A model generated the notes under the pieces. It was not told the DNA's origin, searched no databases, and saw only the letters and a list, made by a program, of their open reading frames with translations. The position numbers and the translations under genes were made by a program. A stretch of 20,847 nt of DNA from Gymnopilus junonius (taxonomy: Eukaryota; Basidiomycota; Agaricomycetes; Agaricales; Galerinaceae): positions 1 to 20,847 of the forward strand of contig JADNYJ010000554.1 in assembly GCA_015501075.1 (NCBI GenBank). The letters run 5' to 3'. This document shows positions 9,511-17,534 of this stretch, in pieces (positions within the stretch are counted from its first letter, which is position 1; every line of letters begins with the position of its first letter).

Positions 9511-10923
9511 CAAACTTGGATTATTTTACTTCTGTTGCTTTTAATTCATTTGTTCCCTCAAGTCTGATTATATATATAGAATCTAGGGCTCAAACTGAAC
9601 CTGCTGATATGTACTTTGTTATAGTTTGGCCTCTGCATTGTAGAGAAAAATAGACATTGATATATAAGACTTTATTTGGGCTTGTGTAATATCTACTCAC
9701 AGTACTTCAGTATGTTTCTGGCTGTATTTGATACACATGATCATTTATAATCTATTAGTATATTTGACTAACCTTGTAGTTTAGAAGCAAACTAAAAACT
9801 ACCTTTAACTTACTAATATACTACTGCAATATAGTATAAAGGTAATCTGCTATACATTAGTCAGTGCAAATTTGATATTGCATCTGTACAATTAGTACTT
9901 ATGTCTTTAGAACATTTCTGTTTTTTATTCCAAGCTTTGCTATATAGTAGTATTGCCAATATAACTGTTTTATGGTTTTACTTAATGCTAGTTCACATAT
10001 CTATTACTGCTATAGATACTGAAATGCATAATCAAGTTATCTATTGGCTAACCAATACTATATAGCCTGGTATGTAGTATACTTTTACTAGTAGTAGAGT
10101 TCTAATCAACACCAGTTTAGTCATATGTTTTATTCATTTAAGAAGAATACTGTAATTGTCATGTCAACATTTACCAGTTTATGATTTGCTTTACTCTAAT
10201 GCAGTATTTCACTATTTCTGTCTTGCTATCCTAGTAAAGTAATTAATTCTTATACATGGTATAGCATTTGAGGAGTAATGTATTTTCTTTAGTACTATAA
10301 AGCATCTTCTCAATAGCTTGTATAGTTGATCTGCAGTAGTATAATATATTTCTCATTAAATAATAGCATTTGCAAGTAACATGTTCTATTTATCAAGAAC
10401 TAATTTCAAGTCTTTTCTACCCATAGCTTTGGATTATAATATATATTATAGGCCTCTATTGAACCACCATGGCCAAGTTATCATAATGCTCTCTTTTTCT
10501 GTCCAAACCTCTACTATATCTGAAAGCACTTGAAACTTACAAAACCTATTTAGCAAGACATCAATCATGTACTGCTAAAGCTCTAAAGACAAATTCTATT
10601 TAAATAAAGTAGTATGAGTTTAATATAGTGACTAGCTTGGCCAAACCTAGTTAAACTAGACCAAGAGCCCTTAGCAAGAACTGGCTAGTATATTTTCACT
10701 TTATATATAGAGTCTGCATATCTATCTTCAATTATAGATCTTCTAATTATTCCCAGCTTTGAAATTTCTTCCATAGATAGTAGTATTCAGAAAGGACTAT
10801 TATACACTTAAAGAAAATCAATACTATTCTGGTATATACTTACTATCCAAAAGGTCAAGTAGAATATTTTCTAATCAACTTTCTGCACAAGCTTGTTTTT
10901 CTGCTCTATGCTGCAAACATTTA

Positions 10924-11060
10924 TCCCAACAATTGCTAGAAGAATCACCCCAACAATTGCCAGAAGAATTGCCAGAAGAATCACCCCAACAATTGCCCCA
11001 ACAATTGCCAGAAGAATCGCCCTAACAATTGCCTGAAGAGTTGCCAGAAGAGTTGCCAGG
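10924..11060 (-). repeat. Degenerate 12 bp tandem repeat array, block 3
   Basis: About eleven 12 bp units (CAACAATTGCCC, GAAGAATCACCC, GAAGAGTTGCCA). They are related to block 2, in the same orientation, and inverted relative to block 1. The first CpG after more than 3 kb occurs here (11018). It marks the right side of the CpG-free block. A short tail with scattered AGGAAAC / GAAACAGTT pieces follows to 11170. Confidence 0.82.
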
Positions 11061-11170
11061 ATGGTGTGATGTGACAGAAAATATTCATTTTAAACACAGG
11101 AAACAGTTGCCAGAAATTCACTCAAAAGAAACAGTTTTACTCCAGGAAACTCTCCTAAAAACTGTTTCCT

Positions 11171-11222
11171 AGGCCCTCCAAGGCTAATAGTTTGACACGC
11201 AAAAATTAGCCTTAGAGGCCCC
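11171..11222. other. Inverted repeat able to form an 18 bp hairpin
   Basis: The left arm 11171-11188 (AGGCCCTCCAAGGCTAAT) and right arm 11205-11222 are complementary at 15 of 18 positions, with a 16-nt loop. It lies between repeat block 3 and the truncated 5' end of LINE D. It is followed by GGGTGTCCTGAAG with no known match. It could be a transposon end, a break hot spot, or a structural remnant. Confidence 0.65.
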
Positions 11223-11242
11223 CCAAAAGGGTGTCCTGAAGT

Positions 11243-13217
11243 GCCATGTCCTATGCCTGGAACAGCTTTCAATCTGACCCCGACAGGCTGATGTCGGGGT
11301 TGGGCAGGGCTCTGCTTTGTCCCCAGTCCTCTCAGCACTCTTCCTCGCACCAGTGCTGAAACTTTTCATGCAGAATGAGTCAGTTTCTGATACCACTCTG
11401 CTTTCTTATGTTGATGATGGCACACTTATCTTATTGTGCAGTCAAAGACACTTGATGCCAATTGCATAGCCCTGAAAAGATCCTATGCAGTGATCTTCGA
11501 ACTCTTCACAAAGTTCGCCCTCACTCTTGAGCATGACAAGATGGAGTTATTCCATTTTGATCATTCTCATTCTGAGTTCAATCCATCCATGGATCTAGGG
11601 TATGCTCCCTACACTCATGACAAACGTCTGATGCCCAAGCCATTTTGGCAGTACTTGGGTTTCTTCTTTGATTGGAAGTTGACATTTCATGAACATGTCC
11701 AGTACTATTCCACCAAGTCCTTTACCACCATTAAGGTGATGAGGATGCTTGGTAACTCATCTAGGGGGCTTACGCCCATGCAAAAGTGTTTGCTTTACAG
11801 GTTGTGTGTGTTGCCTATCGCAACATATGGCCTTCAACTATGGTTCTTCCAAGGTGCTAAGTGCCAGGGAACCATCAAACTACTGACCAGCATGCAGAGG
11901 CATACTGCGCTCTAGATCACCAGTGCATTCCGCACCTCTCCTATGGGAGGGATCGAAGCCCTTGCGGGCCTGGTCCCCATCCACCTAGTCTTGAATCGCA
12001 CTGCTGCAGTTGGTGTTCTGTGCATGGCAGCCCTATCAGATACTCATCCAGTGTGCTCCCTTTTGAGTGTGCCCTTCTCCAAAGGAGCGAGTCCTCACAC
12101 TCGCTCCACTGCCTTTATGATGGCCCCACAGTGCACTAAGGTGCGGGGCACTGTTATGGACATGGATGACATGCTCCATGTTGTCAGTGAGCCCCTGGAG
12201 CCATTTGCTCCAGAAGCCCACCCTGGTAGGCATTTTCTTGAATTACATCAGGGGATTCACTTTGATATCACCCTGGCACCCAAGGATAAGGTTGGGCTCC
12301 AGCATGAATGGTTAGACCATTTCTGGGAAGCTTCGAAGCAGGAACCGTCCACTCTGGTCTGTGTAGATGATGGTAGTCACCCCACCGATCGGAACAAGCA
12401 GGCTATTGCAGCTTCGCTTGTATTTCGCCAAGGAGCTGAGGTGCATGCACCTCGCTACGTGGCTGGGAGTGCTCTCGCAGAAGATGCTGAGCTTTACTCC
12501 CTATGTACTGCAATTGTCCAGGCCTGTGCCATGGACAACTGTGACTACATTGTTATCATGTCGGACTCCACCAAAGCCCTGGGGAGCCTGCTTGATGCCT
12601 CTGTGCATTCCGGTCAGGGTCATTCCTTGGCAGTTATTCATGCCCTTACAGAGTGGTGGGCCAGGGGCCCTGGCCGCCACATCTCTCTTCATCATGTCCC
12701 ATCTTCTTTGAAGTGGGGCATACACTACCAAGCTCATCTCATGGCAACTGAGCTCTCAGTAGCAATGGGGCCTAACATGCCACACTCACTTGCCTTGCTG
12801 CACAAGGCGGCCGACGATAACCCAGGGGAAGGCTGGAAAGAGTTGTTCCAGCAACCCTCATACTCAGGGTGACAATTCCTGTCACTCACCGACCTCAATG
12901 GGGGTTGACTCGAACCATGGGCCAAACGAGGTGGTCCCTGGCTTCAGTATGCAGGCAGCGACTTAACTCTCTTTATGAGGGTCACTCGTGCTATCACTAA
13001 CCATGCCCCCATTGGGGAGTACTACTCTTGATTCAACATCCCTGAATCCACTAGTTGCGAGTGTGGCCACCATACCCAAACTCGTGATCACTTATTCCGA
13101 ACGTGTCCCCAACATGATCATCATGACTATCCAGTTCATCTGGATCAGCTCATATCTTTTTTGAAAGCTAACCCCACTGCGTTCACTTTCAACCGCCCTC
13201 CTCGAGGTGTCGGATAA
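11243..13217 (+). pseudogene. LINE D RT-RNase H-knuckle reading frame with four stops
   Basis: After a 5 bp insertion just behind the YVDD box (about 11428), a single frame runs from 11436 to the natural TAA at 13215, some 590 codons, without any further frameshift. It carries four internal stops: TAG at 11913-11915 (C has Trp TGG), and TGA at 12870-12872, 12906-12908 and 13029-13031. At all three TGA positions copy B has CGA. RNase H landmarks are VCVDDGSHP, AEDAELYSL, SDSTKALGS and HHVPSSLKWG; the knuckle reads CECGHHTQTRDHLFRTC. It differs from B in having very few indels but many point changes, which suggests a younger insertion degraded mainly by CpG transitions. Confidence 0.88.
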
Positions 13218-13692
13218 CTTGGTCAGGCAAGGTAGGTGTTGTTCCTGGTGGCTGGATTCATCGGTTTGGGGTGCGCTCAGAACAGAGTCCTAATACTTGG
13301 CAGGCTTTGGCTTTGCTGGGTTGAGGGTGGGGGTCTGGGTTCTGGAGCTTTGGCGCTATCGACAGACAAGTGTGGCCCCCCACTTTGGCGACCCGAAATG
13401 GTCTGCCTTCAGTGGCTAACACAGTACGTGCACATCCTGGGCTGTCAGGTTTGGTTGGCAGGCCCCCTTCTGGTGCCCTTCCATTACTTTGTTGGACCCC
13501 TCCCTCTGGTCGGGGCATCAATGAGAGTACAGGTCCACTGTTTTGTGGTCCCAAGTTGGCCCGCAGGAGCCAGTCCCGCACTAGGCATAGTTTAATAGTA
13601 GATTACTTTGGGTGTATGTATATCTGCGACCGGACTGCTTTCGCGCACCGGTATATAAATCCTTGATTTAAAAAAAAAAAAAAAAAAAAAAA
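11243..13692 (+). mobile_element. LINE copy D, 5'-truncated inside RT, with A-tail
   Basis: Homology to B and C begins within RT at the SYAWN codons (about 11243). It runs through YVDD (11407-11418), connection region, RNase H, Cys-His knuckle (about 13058-13110) and the final codons FNRPPRGVG with a TAA at 13215-13217. A 452 bp 3' UTR (13218-13669) has no gene and matches A and B. The element ends in the shared CACCGGTATATAAATCC motif, a TTGATTT and 23 A (13670-13692). It is inserted next to copia integrase sequence. Many differences from A and B are CpG to TpG or CpA changes. No target-site duplication could be seen, because the 5' flank is the repeat block and the 3' flank is copia. Confidence 0.92.
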
Positions 13693-14355
13693 GAGGAAAA
13701 CAAACAGTATCATTGTCCTCCCCTATGGAAATGTTGGGGGAAGAGGCCCTCAAAGCAATGGGAGTAGTGGCCCATGAATGAATCACTGACTGAGACTCAG
13801 CCTCCTCCCACTCATGAGGAGCAGGGGTGGATGATGCATATCTCTCTCGAGCAGATCGAGAGGACAAAGAACCCTCAGGGGTTGGAGACTTGGTGCTCGA
13901 AGCTCTGATGGGTGGAATATGCCCACCAGAGGCAGAAAGGGTGGGGCGCTTGGGCGTGGACGATGATGATCACTCGGACATCGTCTTGCACTAAAGGTGC
14001 ATACACACTCGAATAACTGTAAACAGCTATCCAAGAACCAGATTGCAGGTTGTTGAGAGAAATTGCGGCTTTGCGAGGTATTGACGTTTTGCAATGGTGG
14101 TGGTCTGTGGGAAAGAAGGAATGTGATCTTCTTAGTTACTGGGTTGTAAAACTTCCATCCCTTGTAACCATCAGGATACCCAATAAAGATACACTTCTCC
14201 ATATGAGAACCTAACTTCTCCCTATTGTCCCGCTGAATATGAACATATGCAACACATCCCCAGACCCTCAAATGACTGACACTTGGCTTGCTTCCATGCC
14301 ATCCTTCATAAGGCATTTTACCAACAACAGCAGTGTGGGACAATGATTTACAACG
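13693..14355 (-). mobile_element. Ty1/copia fragment: end of integrase and following linker
   Basis: On the minus strand, about 14350-14103 encodes a clear copia integrase C-terminal signature. It reads SHTAVVGKMPYEGWHG, then KPSVSHLRVWGCVAYVH, EKCIFIGYPDGYKGWKFYNP and TKKITF. This is the block that follows the catalytic core in copia polyproteins. The linker after it (14100-13693, with a stretch EWEEAESQSVIHSW) is frameshifted and of low similarity to anything I recognise. The catalytic core, gag, protease and LTR are missing. At its 3' side LINE D is inserted. Its counterpart downstream in the polyprotein lies at 1001-1424. The border towards 14369 is uncertain. Confidence 0.85.
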
Positions 14356-14368
14356 TGTACAAGTGCAG

Positions 14369-14940
14369 CTAGACACTGCGCAAGTAGTCATTTTGTGTCT
14401 GCCTCATTATCAGCAGTCCTTTCATAGGTCCTGGATAGATAGAACATACTTTTGTGCCCTGTACATTTGGAAGGTTCTGCAGGTAACCAATAACATCATC
14501 TTCTGTTGGATCGCCAGTGTAGTCTGCAGGCTCTGGAACAATGTATTCCAGATGTTGAACTTGATGCTGCACTGCATGAGTAACCCTGTCCTTCTTCTTT
14601 ACCTTCACCTCCTCAAACCATCCACTAGACACTGGGTCATCATCTGAGTCAGAGTCAACTACTTGAACATGCCTGCTCATCAATGAATTTGGGAGGACAT
14701 CAGAGTACAGTGGTAAAAACAGATACCCTATATTCAATCTGAATGTTTTCACTGATTAAATGATAAGGAGAAGGCATCCATAAATGTACTTGCATCTGTC
14801 AAGGGGGTCAGAAGTTCAGATTGGATGATTTGGATAATCTAAAAAGTCTTTAACTAACCACTGAGAGAAAGTTTGCTATTTTCAGAAGCTTCATCTACTT
14901 TATCTACGTATTTAAGCTCAGATTCTGCATGGTGATAATT
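14369..14940 (-). CDS. Unknown acidic protein fragment, three exons
   Basis: A minus-strand gene model built from splice sites with matching phase. Exon 14940-14859 (NYHHAESELKYVDKVDEASEN) ends at GTTAGT; the intron is 14858-14796 (63 bp, ending TTGACAG). Exon 14795-14753 (DASTFMDAFSLSFN) is followed by intron 14752-14673 (80 bp, ending GAGCAG). The last exon runs 14672-14369, starting HVQVVDSDSDDDP and containing GWFEEVKVKKKDRV, EYIVPEPADYTGDP and GYLQNLPNVQG. No family is recognised. There is no start codon; upstream the frame meets a TGA at 14943-14941, which could be a decayed Arg codon or the region before an exon. The last residues lie within about 20 bp of copia sequence, so the C-terminus may have been replaced by the transposon insertion. 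Likely a gene remnant; the function is unknown. Confidence 0.5.
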
Positions 14941-15331
14941 TCACTGCTGCTCATGTTGATAGCACTTGAAATTGGTAAGAGACTACATAAATAGTATTCA
15001 AATAATGTAAGAAGCATATGTGAAAAGTATTGAGCGTATTGAAGAATATTTGGACCCATGAGAGTACTTTCTTCTGCTCATTGTTAATGATGATGATGAG
15101 ACACTTTCCACAATGGTTACCTCCAAAAGGAAGTTATGGTGATGATGTATGATGTCAATGCTTGATTTAGGCTTGCCAACTGCGGGTGTCGATCAGAGTC
15201 TCGAAATCTGGATCCATGTGTAACCGAAATTAAAAATGAGTTAATTTCCCCATAGTGATCAGGCATTGATCCGAGCAATATCAGATTGACATTAAAAAGG
15301 GGAATCGACATGCAGATAGGTGTTAGCAACC
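14941..15331. other. Intergenic stretch, nothing recognised
   Basis: About 390 bp between the minus-strand fragment and the start codon at 15332. It should hold the promoter of the 15332 gene. No clear TATA box, repeat, RNA gene or protein homology was seen. A minus-strand open frame across 15362-15117 has no protein-like features and is judged a chance frame. Confidence 0.5.
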
Positions 15332-17349
15332 ATGGTTGAGTCTGCAACAAATTCCCCAGCATCTGGTGTCAATGAAATATTATCAAACATACCAGCACAT
15401 CCGTCGAATGGTGAACATGCACCATCTACATCGCCAGATAATCAGGGAAGCCCTCCATCAAATGAGTGGGACATGGAGGCAGGCGCTGAAGGAAATGAAG
15501 GGGTGGAAGCCGAGGGAGATGATGGGGAGGAACTAGAACCTGACCCCGACTTTGACGATGCACGACCCCAAGGACAGATTTGGACAGCCAAGGAAAAAAA
15601 GGTATTGGAAGATTGCCTGCCAATATACAGAGCAACTCCCCAACTCAAGAAAGGAAAGTACATTGCCACGGAAGTCACGAAGGCCATCAAGAAGATGTGG
15701 TCGGGACGATACAGGGCAAAAACATTGAGGAAAGACCAGGTTCAGTTGGAAGAGTGGAAAAAGAAGAAACAGGTGAGTGCGGTGGCCATATTAAACGTTC
15801 TCGGCTGACCGACGGTAGCAAATTTTCAACTGGTTTTCGAATCATGGGGGAAGTGGATGCAATTTAAAAATTCCCGGATTCACTTTGAAGGTTACATTTG
15901 ACAGTGTCCTGAAGGAGCTGAAGCGGAGTGAAATTATCGCAGTTGCAAAGAGTTTGGCTGGAACGGAGTCCGCAGATAGCAAAATTTACATTCCATTTTA
16001 TTCCGCAGCAAAGCAGGCTGTAAAGGAATCATTGATGGAGGCCGAAATAGAGCAAATAAACAATGAAGTTGAACGGCAGCAAAAAGAAGGTGTACCAAAG
16101 AAAAAGCAGGCTGAGTAAGCAACATCCTTCAACTGTCATTCATAATGATCAAAGATACTGCAGAAATGCCAAATGTTATAGGAAGAGAATACTCTGATCA
16201 ATGGACACCTTGCGATTTCGGAGCATGAGAATGAGAACGCTCGGATTTGAGTGCCACTATGACACAAAGGGAAAGATGTCATACTCAGTGTCTGTCATCC
16301 AATATTCTGCATTGCTGCGAAGGGTCTTCTAATCATTTGCATCAGGTATGACACAAATAGTCTCCAGGGAACAAGTGGGAATATTCCTTCATTTGGCCAG
16401 TACAATCCTAAGGCTTTGAAGGAGTTCACCAAGTGCTGGATTAAGTACATAAAACATGTTGCTGCCTTGGAGAACGGGACTAAACAGTTGGAGAAAAAAA
16501 CCATGTTCTCAGACGCTGACATTGAATTTTCAAAAGGCAGATTGCCTTTGGTTCCAAAGCCCATTTGCAATGAAAATGGATTGGAAACTAATGCATTCAA
16601 ATAGACATCATTCGGGGTTATGTCAGGAAACACTATGGTATGCTCCAGTCCGTATTCAGAGATGCAATTGCTTAGTTTGAGTTTCAGAACTTGCGCGTGG
16701 AATTCTGGGCCCCGTACCATTCAAGCAAATAATCCCCGAATGGATAGAATTTGTGTCCGCTACTGATCTCCCTCCAAATGTCCCCTTCAAAGAAATCAGT
16801 CACTATTCGGCTGCTGAAACACATAATATTCTCAAGCTTTGGTGCCATCACCAGGGGTGCTCCAAAATTCCATTCAGATGGAAGAACATGGTGGACTCCA
16901 AGAAGATAACTATTTCAGCAGAATATCCAGATGGCATATTCAATGGTTGGAAGGAACCTGAAAAAATACTGTCGAAAAAGGTTGTTCCAGAGGAACCAAG
17001 TGATGATGGTCAGGATTCGGACCCCAGCATAACCGAAGAATCACGGCCTCCGATGCCAATTCAAAACACTGCCAAGAATGTGGACACCATGTCTCGTAGA
17101 ACACCATTTGACACCGATTCGGAGACCCACATTGATCAGATGTCCAGTCCAACTGTACTAAATACCAGTCCAGACAAGGTACCAGGCAGAATTCAGCCTA
17201 GAGCAAAGGGAGCCTATGTAACTCCAGCTCAGAGTACAGACACCTCTCCAGCACCCATGGATGAGACAGAGAGCTGGCAATTGTGATCACAAACAAAGCC
17301 ACCACCCCCAAAGAAAGGTCCCGGTCGACCGAGAGCTAAAAAGACTTAA
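15332..17349 (+). pseudogene. Multi-exon gene of an agaricomycete unknown-protein family, with AT-hook-like tail; probably decayed
   Basis: The start ATG is at 15332. Exons by splice signal and phase: 15332-15772; 15819-16114; about 16164-16287; about 16368-16637; 16688-17286. Introns are 46, 49, about 80 and 50 bp. The second and fourth are supported by the protein reading through the joins (KKKKQ to QIFNWFSNHG is intron 1; VRKHY to ELARGILGPVPF is intron 4). The N-terminus is acidic and disordered. A conserved-looking part follows: WTAKEKKVLEDCLPIYR, IFNWFSNH, FGQYNPKALKEFTKCWIKY, IIRGYVRKHY, IPEWIEFV. The C-terminus is Ser/Pro-rich. I recall this pattern from expanded, functionally unknown Agaricomycete proteins (not verified). 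Lesions: TGA at 16195-16197, a frameshift near 16605, and TGA at 17284-17286. Behind the last stop the same frame continues to TAA at 17347-17349 with an AT-hook-like KKGPGRPRAKK. DNA binding is inference. Confidence 0.6.
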
Positions 17350-17534
17350 ATGTTCTCAAACCAAAATCCCGGCACTCCGAAACCTCAATGATAATGAAAT
17401 TTAAATAAAATATATATACACAAAAGTAATTAAATCAAGATGTATATATATTGATGTGGCGGAGAAGGAAGAACGTCATGCAAATGACCAGAGCTAAGAT
17501 GAAAGAAAAAAAAGTGGCACCCCAAGAACAAAAT
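17350..17534. other. Convergent intergenic region
   Basis: 185 bp between the 3' ends of the plus-strand gene (ending 17349) and the minus-strand gene (ending 17535). It is AT-rich with ATAAAATATATATAC near 17405, which may serve as a polyadenylation region. No gene is seen. Confidence 0.5.

Larger units (their letters stand above)
8831..10923. other. AT-rich, CpG-free stretch without genes
   Basis: About 2.1 kb with very high A+T and many TA steps (TATAG, CTATA, TTAATA). Not one CG dinucleotide was found on reading every line. No reading frame longer than chance, no intron pattern and no RNA gene was recognised. Inside it are a perfect 13 bp tandem repeat (9014-9062) and a 23 bp dispersed direct repeat (9305 and 9488). 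It could be a transposon decayed beyond recognition or an AT-rich spacer. Confidence 0.75.
8004..11242. mobile_element. Candidate foldback-like repeat element, CpG-free, no coding capacity
   Basis: A 3.2 kb block between the truncated 5' ends of LINE C (pointing left) and LINE D (pointing right). It differs from everything around it: it is AT-rich, contains no CpG from 8004 to 11017, and has no reading frame that resembles a gene. Arrays of a degenerate 12-13 bp unit lie at its left end (8004-8400), just inside (8521-8830) and near its right end (10924-11060). The left array is inverted relative to the other two, so the ends could pair as long, imperfect inverted repeats. Foldback elements (FB and Galileo types in insects) have such termini built of tandem subrepeats; assigning this block to that type is inference only. 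No transposase is visible. It could instead be ordinary AT-rich satellite-like DNA. Confidence 0.4.

Noticed and set aside
8831..10923. Insertion of mitochondrial DNA into the nucleus
   Set aside because: The AT-richness would fit, but no mitochondrial protein, rRNA or tRNA sequence was recognised and the flanking subrepeats suggest another origin.
5443..13692. Twin-priming (5' inversion) explanation for LINE C and LINE D as one insertion
   Set aside because: C and D overlap extensively in the element (RT to RNase H) and are 3.2 kb apart; twin priming gives adjoining, mostly non-overlapping parts.
14369..14752. Single-exon reading of the minus-strand frame from 14752
   Set aside because: The first 27 residues lie in what looks like an intron; the spliced model gives matching phases and a more protein-like sequence.
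15181..15230. tRNA-like stretch
   Set aside because: Could not be folded by eye into a cloverleaf; no conserved T-loop or acceptor stem.
15117..15362. Minus-strand frame of 81 codons before the 15332 gene
   Set aside because: No protein-like features or homology; it overlaps the start of the supported plus-strand gene.
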